From Neodiprion pinetum (lineage: Eukaryota; Arthropoda; Insecta; Hymenoptera; Diprionidae): a stretch of 64,000 nt of DNA. Below are positions 22,303 through 34,116 of this stretch, in pieces (the first letter of the stretch is position 1; each line of letters opens with the position of its first letter). The translations under genes were made by a program, and so were the position numbers. A model generated the notes under the pieces. That model was not told the origin of the DNA and did not search any database. It saw only the letters and a list, made by a program, of their open reading frames with translations. The stretch spans positions 8,008,283 to 8,072,282 of the forward strand of contig NC_060234.1 of assembly GCF_021155775.2 (NCBI RefSeq), written 5' to 3'.

Positions 22303-25120
22303 TGTCTTCCACTGATATATATATATACACTGGTGTGACGTCGGAACGGTACCTGGTGGAAATTTCCAGATGCTAGACACTGGAAACATTCACACAGCTA
22401 CAGCTAGACTCACATCAGTAGTTTGGGTCACCAATTACCGATCCAGTATTGAAATACACCGGACAACGGGCATTCTGTCGCTCTAATCGAACGAACCGAA
22501 GAAGGAGTAATTATTGGATAAAAGATTTAATTAATTGGCTTACCTCTTGAGAATATTCTGGATGTGATGAGTTGCAGCGTATATTGGTGGGAGGATTTAA
22601 CGGAATAACTGACTCTAATATATTTGAATACTTTGATTAACTTCGATTTATTTTATAAGTTTAATATTTCAAGTCACAAAAACGGAGTTACACAGTGTAA
22701 GATCTTAAACTTAATATGACAAAATGGAGCTGAAAGCTCGCTGGACTTTTGGGCAGAGTAACGTTGTATGAAAAGTATAAATGCAAAAGGCAAAAGGATT
22801 TTACCGCGAGACTGTACCGGAGCAAGATGACGAACCCGGTGGTAGAAACCAAGAGGACGATCGGGTGATCGGTCGCCGTTTTTATAAGGGTCGATCGTTG
22901 CGTAGAACGATCCCCCTCTTTAGATTTTTTGTCACCTTTGCGCACCTCCCCCTTTTTCTAGGAATTCTAATTAGGACACGACATCTTCGCCGCATGCACG
23001 CCTGTGATCTTGATTCATTAGCTATTACCATATTGTAAGTTTTTACATATGGTATAACGCTGCACTGGTGCGGCGGTGTAGGTGCGGGGACTTTGTTCTG
23101 TAATTTTCCATTCTGCGTGAACTTTGTTGTTGAGGCGCAAGCCCCCCTTGGCCCCTCGGCTACTGAGCTTCTGCCCCCGTCTTGTGCTTTCGGCAGCTAT
23201 TTCCTAATATGTGGTCATCGCAGTGCGTATGCGCTAGTGGTGACTCATGTTTTATGTTAGTGCCGTGTGCATTTTCAGGGTCACGATGCGCTTAATTCTA
23301 GTTCCTGTTTACTTCTTAATATTTTTACTATCTTGCTCGTTACAAAGTCCATATGTCATATTGGTTACCCGTCGTTTGTTAGTTTTATAGCGTGTATCTA
23401 TATAAAATTACATATGTATTATAATCGATTACTGTCGTTATTCACCTGGAGTACAATAGCGATTGTTTATGAAACATAGTTGCTATTTGCTTAACATTAT
23501 TAGAATCGCGCTGCTGCAAATATTCTTAGGTGTTTGTGTTATAACTATCTTAACAGATTTAGGGTATTTAACAATTTGATAATCCATAGTTTTAGAGCAG
23601 GTTTACATGTGTGCTTTTTGTATATAATTCTCTTCTGTAATTATTAATTCTTATATTGATATAAATCGGCTTGGAAGCTTCTAGAACGTTTTCTTTATAT
23701 TTGTTGGTTGCCTGTCATTGGGCGTTGCCACGAATGCATCTTTGAGTTTAGCGCGAGTTGATTTACTTTCAATCGTTTCGTCGGTAAGTTTCCTAATGTG
23801 TTCTCTAGATGAAGCTCTGTATGGCTCCACATTGGAGATCTGCATTGCCTTCAAAACGTTGCGCGTGTTGCCTACAATACGGCGTTACGGAGGAAGGTAT
23901 AGTTCATGCTGAATAATTAGTATTCACGGTTTTGAAGGTTTTGCAGTCTCTGGTTTTATGGGTTATTGCAGCAGTGCTATCTTTACATTATATTGATTAT
24001 ACATTTATCCATGGTTTTACAGTCTTCTATACTCCAGGCTATATGGTAAAGCGTAAGTTGCTTATAGTATAATAGCTCTCAGCTCCGAATGCACAAATGG
24101 TATTGTCGAGTGCTATATAATAATTGGATATAATCGTGTTAGTTAATTATGGTGTTAATATGATAGTGATATATAGTAACGTATAATAATATTATAGCTC
24201 TTTGTAGTGCGAAGATCTCGTAACATGGTTTTTAAGCTTTGGTTAGTGAATGTCATAGTTATTTCCATCTAGGGATATTCCAAATAGTTAGACAGTTGTT
24301 TTAATTCCTTATGGTTACAAGATTCTCGTACTTCGAGTTTGGTTAGTTGATAAAAGTAACATGCAGTAATAATAGTCGATAAAACATACGGACGTTCCGG
24401 TCGGATGTTACACCGGCCTAACGATGAAATTGTCATGGCGAGCAACATTCCCATAACATTCCGTTAAGACGTATTTACACGGTGCTAGAAATCGATTTCT
24501 CGGACCGACGAAAAGTTACCAGAACTCGTATCGTACAGAGGGAAACCTTATCGTGTATACAACAAACTCGGACGTAAATCGTGGATCGAAAACGCGGATG
24601 AAAAAATGGATCGCGTCCCATTATTCCGTACTAGTTGCTGCATTCACTCCTGTGCGAATTCAGGCAGCCAATTGCAGATGATTGCAGAGTTTGCATCACG
24701 CATGTGTGAATTCCAAAGGTAAATATCTAATATAAAATGAAAACATATCAACTATTGAAGCAATAGCGAGCACTTTTTTCAATTTTCTTTTTCTCATCCG
24801 TCATTTCATATAATACAGTATCTGGATCCTCATGAAAATTCCAAAATAAGTAGAATTATTAGAAATGCATTAATTAATATATAGGAATGGGAAATTACAA
24901 TATTAAACAGAAAACATTCAAGTTACCTTTTTGAGCACAATAGAGGTTATGATTCAATCGCTTTATCTACTTAGGATTCTGCACTGTTGGTAGCATGTAA
25001 ATAATTCAACTTTACGTTTTCGACCGCAGCGCCGTCTGAATTCCTCGGAGCGCAAAATGATGGTGAAATTTAAGTTACTAAAATCTGTATGCGAAAACTC
25101 GGACCGATTTGTAGCACCGT
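22303..25120. other. Intergenic stretch without a firm gene
   Basis: AT-rich sequence with a short TA microsatellite near 22315 and scattered short ORFs without recognisable domains. The one exon-like segment (24489-24718) is listed separately. Confidence 0.4.
24489..24718 (+). other. Exon-like open segment of unknown origin
   Basis: A frame of about 77 codons without stops is bounded by a possible acceptor (gtgctAG at 24482-24488) and a possible donor (CCAAAG|GTAAAT at 24718/24719). The translation (LPELVSYRGKPYRVYNKLGR; later CCIHSCANSGSQ) has balanced composition with several cysteines, unlike nearby random frames. I do not recognise it. It could be a single exon of an unlisted gene or a transposon piece. 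Confidence 0.35.
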
Positions 25121-25121
25121 G

Positions 25122-25612
25122 GGTATGTTCCGATATACACTGCGAGCACTGTAAGGTGTGTCGTCAATTTAGTATACTGCGAAGCCGTTCCTGTATAGTT
25201 AGCTATACTGGTTACTGCTTAAAACGGAACGCAGTACAGTATACTGTGATCGACATTTTTTGGCGTTACTTTCATTTCATACATAATATTTGTTTCACAT
25301 TGCAATAAACACAATTTATTCAAATTTTCCATTTTTGTTTTTAACGGCCCATATTTTTAAATGACAATATTCAATAATAATAATTATCAATAGTGGAAGC
25401 TGTTAAATTTCTGAACGCTGTTGATCACGTGATCAAAGCACTGAGAGCACCTTACCTCGAAAGCACCAGTGTTCACAGTAGAAAAATGGCAACGATTTAT
25501 GTCGTCATATATTTCCCTAGGATACTGCGACTGTATACTGTCCGTCTAACGGAACGAATTTCTCCCCAGTAAGAGCACTGAACAGTGCTCGCAGTGTATA
25601 TCGGAACATACC
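25122..25612. mobile_element. MITE with perfect 30-bp inverted ends
   Basis: The ends are GGTATGTTCCGATATACACT with ten further bases, repeated exactly in inverse orientation at 25612. CCGTG lies outside both ends (25117-25121 and 25613-25617). The interior has further inverted pieces (agtatactg motifs) and no protein. If the end is taken one base further out, the duplication becomes CGT, so the superfamily is uncertain. Confidence 0.85.
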
Positions 25613-25849
25613 CCGTGTCAAAACGTCTTTAAGAGTGCCTCAAGATGGCCTATCAACAGACGCCGGTCCCAGTCGGAATTGGAAAGCGATAGGAAGAGGC
25701 AGGCCGCTTCTCTTCTAACTTCCTGTTTCGATCTCTGCAAGGTTTGTCCTGTCTTGTTGATTGTTGTAAATCCTCTGGTTTCTCCTCTCTTGTTTATTTT
25801 GTTTCTTTTCACTTTTTGTGTTTCTTTCTTCTTTCTCTTTCCTGTCATA

Positions 25850-26880
25850 ATGCCTGATACGTTACTAACACCGGCCTCGAAATGGGGCAAGGATCTCTCT
25901 GACGAGGTCCCCGGCGATTCAAATTCCCCACCTAACAAAATTAGAGGGGCTGATCAACTAACCTCCTGGGTGACCTCTTTGAGGGTCCGTAGCAATAGGT
26001 ATATACAGGGTGACTTCCCACCATACCTGGTACAGGTCTACAGTAAAAATGGGGGAAATGCGGGCAAGATTCACACTATGAGTTTTGCCAAATTACTAAA
26101 GAACAATAGACTCCTCAAGAGCATTTCAAATATTAAGGCATCAGGCACCAACCATTATAATCTTTTCTTCAACAATGTCGAGGATGCAAATTTCTTCGTC
26201 GGACAAGGTATTGAAAAATGCAATCCAGCCTTAGGAGCATATGTTCTCGATGGGTGCATTTACAAAATAGCGCTAATCAAAGATGTAGGTCCCTTCTCTC
26301 TCAGAGGAAGACGTTTGGGACAACATCACCGTGTTAGGACAATCTGGTTCTGAAGTTTCCCATATCGAAAGAATTCCGTGTATATTTCACTCCTCGGATG
26401 GCAGTCTTGAACGGGAGAACTCGACATGCATCGAATGCTTCTTTCCAGGCTCGGCTCTCCTGGACAAGGTTGCCATATTTCTGAACACTAGGGGCGTAGT
26501 ACCATATTTACCATTAGTAAAAATGTGTCGCTATTGCTTTAGAATCGGTCACGTACAATCTCAATGTCGGGGCAAAGCCAAATGTAATTATTGCTGTAGA
26601 TTACACCATGAAACATCTTGTGAGGTGCCAAATTCATCTCAAAACTTCCGCTGCGCAAACTGCCAGGGCAAACATAAAGCTTCAGACAGGGGTTGCCCGA
26701 TCTGTAGCAAGAAAAAAGAACTTATTCGCACAAAATTCTCTAAAGAAGCGGCAGCCTCAAAGGCCACTCATCCCCCATTGCTCAGGTTTCCTTACTGCAC
26801 AGGAAGGAATTCTCTCCATTATCTCTCATCAGGAAGAACGACTCTAGGAGTATGCCATCCATATCCTGTCCAGTAATCTC
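25850..26880 (+). pseudogene. LINE ORF1 with CCHC zinc knuckles
   Basis: The ATG at 25850 begins MPDTLLTPASKWGKDLSDE. After one frameshift near 26305 the protein has CRYCFRIGHVQSQC, CNYCCRLHHETSC and CANCQGKHKASDRGC, three zinc-knuckle-type motifs typical of insect Jockey/I-group ORF1 proteins that bind the element RNA. The frameshift makes it a pseudogene. Confidence 0.82.
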
Positions 26881-27271
26881 TGCCTATGTCAACTGGAACT
26901 CCAGACAAACTACGACAGCTTTCTCTGGACAGACTACCTCTTTACTGGCCTCAGATTCCCCCTTAACAGATCCTGTTCTCTTTACGGGAAAAACAGACTA
27001 CTCTACTACCTTGATTCTGGAATTTAATTATAAGGATCTAGATTCTTCAATGGATGTAGAACAGTATCTTGATATATCTTAAACCTTACCGTCTCCGTCA
27101 GATTTGGACATGAGGATGAGGGACTGGGTGAGGACAAAAATTCATAAGTCCCTTAGGGACTTCTCTAAATTTTTATGCATCCGGATCGTCGAAGAATTTC
27201 CGACTCTGAAAAAAACATAGCGAACATCAAAGCTTCGGAGGAGCTTTATAGGCGGCAACGCCAAAAATAAT

Positions 27272-28180
27272 ATGGCTTATTTTCTAGATGTAGTTCAATG
27301 GAACTGTCGCATTATTTTTACTAAGTGGAACAAGTTCGAGGGTTTTAGTAACAGGTATGACGTTGTATGTCTGATGGAAACTTGGTTAACTTCGAATCAG
27401 CTTTTACACTACAAACGCTTGAACATGGTCAGGAGGAACAGGCCAGCCTCTACCCTGTGGGGGGGGCTGACCTTTCTGATCGCAAAAGACCTTTTTTTCC
27501 AAAGAATTGATCATCACCCACTCCCGAATAAGATGGAGTGGGACATGGTCCGACTACGGATTTTGAACTCCAGCAACATCCATATTCCTAATGTTTGTTG
27601 CCCTCCGAACTAATTTCTTAACCAGTGAGGGTGAAGGGAGTTCTTCCAAGTTGCATCCCAATTCAATAATCTAATCATCTGCAGAGACTTTAATGCACAC
27701 CATACCCTTTGGGGCAGCCAACCACTAAATCAGGACGGAAGATTTTTGTCCGAGGCATTCGAAGAAAGTAATTTATGCATACTAAACAATGGATCAGCCA
27801 CCAGAATCCATGTAGATTTATATAGAAAAAACGTGCCTGACCTGACCTTTGTTTCAGTCTCGCTTTTTTCGAGCTCCTCGTGGTCAACCCTGGACGATCC
27901 CCTAGGTAGTGATCACTATCCAATTTATATCAGGCTGGCAAAACTAGATTTCCACAGGCTGCAGGTCAAGCAAAGGCTCTCCCTCAATCAGGTAGATTGG
28001 GCTTCATCAGCATCATGGATTATGTCTTCTAAAATTCCCCCATGGTTCGGTCTAGACTATTTTGCAATTTTCACCGAATCAAACATTAACACAGAAATAG
28101 GTTTTACTGTAAGGAAGGATCCGTTCCCCACTGCAAGGCTAAGATCCATTTGTGGTACGAGGTTTGGTAATCACTCATAG
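27272..28180 (+). pseudogene. LINE ORF2 apurinic-type endonuclease domain
   Basis: The segment shows VVQWNCR at the start, then LMETWL, GGLTFLIAKDL, CRDFNAHHTLWGS and GSDHYPIYI, the conserved series of the exonuclease/endonuclease fold that nicks target DNA. Stops interrupt it near 27612. After the SDHYPI block about 80 codons remain before coding breaks off. Confidence 0.85.
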
Positions 28181-28184
28181 TTTT

Positions 28185-29043
28185 ATACGGACGGTTCCAA
28201 AAGCGCTTTCCCTTCGAGGGTCTCTACCTTCGTTATCCACCGAGTGAAAGGGAACCAGCCTGTTTTGGCTTGAGTAGCCACTCATCCATAGTTTCTGCAG
28301 AAGCACTCAATATTTTCAAGGCCGTTAAGCTAATTATTGAAATGAGGTGTAATAGATCCTTAATTCTTTTCGATTTCCTTAGTGTCCTCACAGCCCTCAT
28401 GCTCCCTTCGAACTACAATAAGGTCATCCCTATTCTAATCTCAATAAAACAAAAGCTTTTCAACCTCCACAAGCTAGAGTACCAATGTTTCCTTATCTGG
28501 ATCCCAGCACATGTTGCAATCCCGGGTAACGAGCTCGCAGATCTAACCTCGTCTCGCCAGGGACCGCCCTCTGGCGCTGAACAACCGGGTATTCTGGGCC
28601 AACTTAAGGCACTTATCTAGAAGTTCTACCTTAACTTCAAGTCAATTTAGTATCCTCGATTCAGAACGCCTGAAAGGAATCACCTATTGCTCTTTAGCGG
28701 CCAAATTCACCTGCCATCCATGGTTTGCTAATTTGTCCCTTAGCAGGAAAAAAATAACACTGATCAGTTGGGTTGAATGAAATCATACAAATTCCAATGA
28801 GCACCTAGCCAAGATGGGTCTGGTTGCTCCACAGGTTTGCACGTGTGGTCACCCTGTTTCGTCGGCTAACCACTTGGCTTGGAAGTGCCTATACTTTAGC
28901 CTCCCCCGAGTCAAGTTCAAGGACTTTTTACACAAACACAAAATTACAATAGGTACTAAACTGCAAGAAATATTCCTAAAAGGGCCAACCCAGGTTATTA
29001 CGGCCCTGGCTGATTTTATAATAAGAAATAATCTTAAATTATA
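28185..29043 (+). pseudogene. LINE RNase H domain and C-terminal tail
   Basis: YTDGSKSAFPS (about 28185), SAEALNIFKAVKLI (28290) and LIWIPAHVAIPGNELAD (28495) are the three landmark blocks of the RNase H domain in I-group LINEs. The end (28814-29043) carries CTCGHPVSSANHLAWKC and finishes ALADFIIRNNLKL before a TAA, a normal ORF2 tail. Confidence 0.83.
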
Positions 29044-29389
29044 ATATAGGTGCATTTGTTTCTAAACAATAATACATTAACTGCCTCTGTTTCAGTGTGT
29101 TTTTTTTTTTTTTTTGTCGTGCTGTTACATCCTTCCCGCCTGAAGCCTCGTAAACGTCAACGCAACTGGGAACATCCCAGAAGGGGTAAAAAAAAAAGAA
29201 GAAAATGAATATTGAAAGAAAACAGCAACAAGAATAAGAGTAATTAAACACTAAAGGACCAAAAGTAGTTCTTAAAATTCTTGGGATATCCCAGGAATAA
29301 GCTAAGAGTACGTTGGCACTTTCGCTTCGGGGGCATAGCCTCAACATCAACGTCTATTCTCCATTTAAGTATCCGAAAGTACTAAAACT

Positions 29390-30655
29390 GTGCTAGAGAA
29401 ATTATCAAATACAATCTCTGATCAGCTGAATAAATTCTGTGATGTTCCACTGCAAATTCAAGTGATTGCTGAAGTATTTTTCTGCAATAATGATGAGATT
29501 GTGTGAGTAGTTGATCATTAAAATATGGAGCTGGATGTGTTGAATCATATCAGAGTAGATATGTGACAAGAAGTATGCAGTATATTGTAAGAAAAAAAAA
29601 AATAAAAGGCTTAAGTAATCCTGGAGCGCAAGAAGATGCCAAGGAATTGAGGACAAAATTTCTGATGGCCCAACAGCGATTAGCATTGTACATCTTGCTC
29701 AAAGAAGAGCATTCAGGGACATGGAAATTGTTTCCGAAAGAAATGGACAAAGTGAAAAAATTGAAAGACAAGATTAGTAGAGGTACAAAGTGAACTGGCA
29801 TTGTGACAATTGTAATCAATCAGAGAGCACATTTCATTCGCCTTACTTTTATGGAATATATTGTAGCCGATTATTTACATGAATAATTATAAAAATCGGA
29901 AGAAACCCATTCAATCTCAAAATTACAAATATTTACTTTGAAGCAAATTCTGCTTGAATCAAAGAATAATTGTAATCCGTGCCTATCTGAACGATCTGTT
30001 ATCCAAACCACCATTGAGCTCAACATTAGAGGTTTCTTTCTGACAGATTGAATTGGATAAATTCGTAGTGACCAAGATGGCAAAAATATTTTGCACATTG
30101 CTACTGAAGAAGGCAGCCATAAAAATATGAAATTCTACTGCACATTGCTTGCAAAAAATTTTGCCAATCCGCAAAAGTTAATTACCATTAAGCCCGGGTG
30201 TGATGGGAGAATTCTGATGCGTAGGATAATTTCAAAATGTCAACTTCAAAAATGTCGAGAGTTCATCAGGTGAAAATAACTTGGCAGTTGTGGAATGGCT
30301 GCTAGACCAAAAAGCTAACATTAATGCTACCGATGAACACGAAAATACACCAATGCACACAGCTGTTAAAAATGGGCATTTGATGGCTTTGAAATTACCG
30401 GCAAGCCAGCGAGATGCTGTTAAAACAGCTTGGAATCACAGTGGGGAAAGATTACATCAGATAGCTGCTTAAAATGGAAACCTTGATGTCGTCAAGTGGC
30501 TGGTGAAAGAGAGAGATTCCAATATTGATGTTAGAGATAATTTTGGGACCACATTGCAACACATGGCTTGCCGCAGAGGAAACCTTCAGATCGTCAAGAG
30601 TCGCTGGTAAAAAAGCGAAGCTGCAATATCGACATTCTAGATAATCCGGGAATAA
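29390..30655 (+). pseudogene. Degraded STAND/NACHT-type ankyrin-repeat gene
   Basis: A chain of short coding pieces in changing frames starts near 29400 (DQLNKFCDVPLQIQVIAEVF) and contains RAHFIRLTFMEYIVADYL near 29823-29878. That block matches the FIHRTFxEYFVAxFL motif preceding ankyrin repeats in large insect STAND/NACHT-ankyrin proteins. Ankyrin-type repeats follow: DGKNILHIATEEGSHKNMKF (about 30077), WLLDQKANINATDEHENTPM (30296), GNLDVVKWLVKE (30476) and GTTLQHMACRRGNLQIVK (30543). Many stops show that it is dead. No intact copy lies in the window. Confidence 0.65.
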
Positions 30656-31737
30656 CGTTGTATCAATATGATTAAAAATATATAGGGCATTAAGACCATT
30701 GACAATGTAATGTTGAAAGAAAAAGATAAGAAAAAAATTAAAAGCAAAGATCCAAATCAGTAAGTACAGTCTGTTAAGTTTGATTTAACCTTTCGTTGCC
30801 ACCTACGGTCAACCTTTCCATCTGAATATTTAAGTATTCAGCTGTCCTCAAGTACTTAGTCTACATTATTTTTTAATATTTTTCATGTTACGTAAACAAA
30901 ACCAGAATGACTCCATTCCAAATAGATGATATAAAAAGAACGTTGCATGAAGGTATTAATTTCTTCCCGATAAAATCGATAATATGTCCAATGAATTTCT
31001 ATGTAGATATTTAATAGAATTCTACATGTAATAGATCCATAAGATCGTGCTGTACGTGAATAATGGGTAGAAAGATCGTCCATCGGAGGTCCAAATTTGT
31101 TCTCCACAAAATCAGTGAGATTTCTAATGAAGATCTGTGGGGATATCTAGTAAATTTCTACTAGATGTATAACAAGTGGACATTTGAATCTCTAATAGAA
31201 CTCTAATGTACTTATCATTTTGCTTGAAATGGATGTCTGATAGATATATTGCTTATCCGTCATGGATGTCCATGGTACATCCATTAAAGGTAAATATTCC
31301 GTGTGGGTCGTTTCTCCAAAACACTGTTGTAACATTCCAGAGTATCACAACTAGTATTACATGTAGATATTCAAGACAAGGACTAATCTAGTCGGAAGAG
31401 ACGTGCCGAATACAATCATACTCGAACTTCGCTTACAGGTAAGTTCGTCATATCATTTAATTGTATTTATTGCCTCTTCCTAGAGCCCAAAGTTTCGACG
31501 ATTAAAGCCTATTATTATGGCAGACACGTTTGTTTCCACATTTGGTTCAAACAAATAGTATCAGAATGCTACTGGATGATTTGATTAAGAGTAGTTCTTA
31601 TGGGTACCTACTATTTACAAATCATATAAATTTTTTGCATAAATTTGTACATCAAGAAACACAAAGTGCAGCGATTCTAGACTTTGTGATACTAGACTGG
31701 TACTTTAATACAGCTATGCCAAACTCCTAATAGTAAT
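30656..31737. other. Non-coding stretch
   Basis: AT-rich sequence with loosely repeated tagatat/tctaatagaa motifs between about 30990 and 31390. No gene is supported. Confidence 0.4.
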
Positions 31738-32768
31738 CAGTGGCGTAACTATACCGTTCGAGGCCGGTGGCAAATGAATCGGATGGGGCCCTCTCCTACC
31801 CAATATAAAGAAGCTCAACTCACGTTAAAGTTTCTTTTATGTTATAATAAATCACTACGTAAAGTAGGCAGATAAAACGCTATTATAACTAGTTGATTTC
31901 ACTCGGCACTAGCCGTTGTCACAGGAATGGTTAAAAATAACAAAAATGCAGTGCACACTTCAGGAAAGCTTGAATAAATAAAATTATTCTTCATGATTGA
32001 TAAATCAGCAAAGTCTCCTATAGACGATGACGTTTCCATTTCGTGTCTAAAAGCGGATCAAAAACTGAAAATTTCCTTGGCAAAGGAGATGAATATGTCT
32101 TCTTTTAATATAAATCGACAAATACTAAAGCCTTTTCCAATAAATCGGTATCATTTAAATTTTGCAAATTGGAAACAATTTCATTCAATTCAAGGAAACG
32201 CGATCTCAGTTAGTTAATGACGATGTATAATACACGATAGAATATGTTCACTTTAAACAAGCTTTCAGGATCTTAGAGACGTTCATCCTCGCAAATTTCA
32301 TCAAAATGACGTTTCATCTTTCTCTGACGTCAGATTTTGATATACTATTTGCTTGCGTTTTTAAATCTCGAAATTCATTTTGATACTTTTCAAGGTATTC
32401 CAGGTAGACTTGCAAGCGCTTCGAGGCATTTCAAAGATCGATGGCTTTAGATTGAAGTGCTTCAGAGGCCGCGTCGATGGTCTGTAAAACTAACAAGAAA
32501 ACTTCATTTCCTGCAACTGCAGCGCTGCGTTTAAAAGTGGCGAGGATTTTATTACCTATCGGATACGTTCTGAAACTGACAAGATATCTTTTCCAACAAA
32601 TGCATTAAAATTTTGATTCATTTTTGTGTTTAACTCATGTATGCACGTAGGTAAATTAAATTAATTAAAGATAAAACTAATTCATTTTACTAAATATTGT
32701 AATCATAAATGTTAGAGGGTCCTCCTGTGCTCACTGGGGCTCGTGGCATTTTGCCCGTTACGCCACTG
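31738..32768 (-). mobile_element. hAT transposon, 1,031 bp, internally deleted
   Basis: Both ends carry CAGTGGCGTAAC inverted. The flanking 8-mers ATAGTAAT (31730-31737) and ATACAAAT (32769-32776) agree at six of eight positions, as for an old 8-bp duplication. The CAGTGGCG start is common in hAT elements whose transposase resembles ZMYM-type proteins. Minus-strand coding remnants support this. Confidence 0.85.
32215..32400 (-). pseudogene. hAT transposase remnant
   Basis: The minus strand reads RKMKRHFDEICEDERL, a stop, then DPESLFKVNIFYRV (about 32322-32230). The pattern of basic run, FDE, EDER and F+VxxFY is characteristic of the DUF4371/ZMYM-like hAT transposases just before the catalytic middle. 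Upstream, in another frame, lies YLEKYQNEFRDLKTQA. Only this short part survives. Confidence 0.65.
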
Positions 32769-32776
32769 ATACAAAT

Positions 32777-34116
32777 TCAACCCGTATTCTTTAAAAATCA
32801 GAATTAGACGACTTTACCCATGACCCAGAATATAAATGATTCTTCTTCTGTTTTTTTGTACAAAAGATGAGTGTCAATGTATCGCACTCTATCTTATTTT
32901 ATTTATATTATTAATTTCATTAGCTTCGGTTTAAAATTTTCTAATTGTTAATTTGGTAATCTGAATATTTTACCACTTTATTTTTTCAAGTTTTCAAAAG
33001 CATGAAAATTTACTTTGTCTTTCCACGAGGTGGATGAAATACCTGCACACTACAGTTAGCTAAAATTAAGAGCGAAGCACAACAGCAGTTTACATACGTT
33101 AACTACTAGCAGGATTGCAGTTTGATTGTCTTTGCCTATTTGGAATAAATATTTACTTTGAAATAGTTAAAAGATATGGCTCATAAATTCTTATAAATTG
33201 TTAATGCTTTGGAGCTTCATCTTTTATAGGTTGAAAATTCCTCATATAATGATTCACCTGGGTCGTTGGGACATCTATTTAATACTCGAATGAAAATGGG
33301 TCATAATACTTGGTGCGTCAAGAAATCAGTATGGAATACTATAGCATACAGATGAAATGAATTTTTATTAGTTTTAAACTTATTAATTGCAGCTGTATGC
33401 CATCACGTTGACAAAGCTAAGTAGATAGCGCGTAGATAAGTTGATTCTAACTTTTCTCAAGTGTCAATTTGTTTTCACGAGAAATGAGCGAAGATAAACC
33501 TTACCCTTTGTCGGTAATGTACGTATATTATGAATATGGTTTTGCCATTGAAAAAAGTGTAAAACTAGTCATCTTGTATAATTTTTTATTGTACATACCT
33601 GTATCAGAATATAGAAGAAAGTTGAAAGTAATAGTTATGATACTCGCAAGGTATTTCTCGATCTTGTAAGTGAATAAAATCATGGCCCTGTATTCTCTTG
33701 TAACTTTAACATTTCGGTGATAAGTGGTGTTTTCTGTGTAAAGCAGTGACCTGATTAAGCAGTGACATTCAATAAGCTATCTGATTCAGTTCGAACAATA
33801 CAAAAAAGTCCCAGTTCAACTTCAAAATTCATTATAACAACACATTAAATTCCCCTTGAATATTTTTTCAGTTTTTACTTGAGGTTTCACAAGAATTAAG
33901 AACCCAAAGTCTACTATCATGGAAAATTCTGACGTCATTTTAAATACGACATAGTGAGACTATATTCCTGAAACAAGAAAGATTGTGCAGCTGACAATTG
34001 ACGACGCCATACAATTAAAATACAGGGTGAATCTGTGTGAATTTCATGGCATCAGTTCATACAATAAAACTGACCCAACATAGATATCGTCAGAATTTAC
34101 CTGTATATTATTTACT
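32777..34116. other. Intergenic stretch 3' of the SVEP1-like gene
   Basis: AT-rich sequence without a supported gene. A minus-strand AATAAA occurs at 33591-33586 and could serve as polyadenylation signal for the SVEP1-like transcript, about 530 bp after its stop. Confidence 0.4.

Larger units (their letters stand above)
25618..29200 (+). mobile_element. I-group-like non-LTR retrotransposon (LINE), RT deleted
   Basis: The element has ORF1 with zinc knuckles (25850-26880), an endonuclease domain (27272-28180), an RNase H domain (28185-28620) and a C-terminal Cys-His tail (28800-29043), in LINE order on the plus strand. The reverse transcriptase, normally over a kilobase between endonuclease and RNase H, is absent. 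Frames contain several stops. The RNase H domain and the tail suggest the I/LOA side of the Jockey-I group. The 3' end is not sharply defined; A-rich sequence occurs near 29190. Confidence 0.85.

Noticed and set aside
22022..22389. Several overlapping ORFs at the right end of the hAT element
   Set aside because: They arise from AT-rich palindromic terminal sequence and lack any transposase motif.
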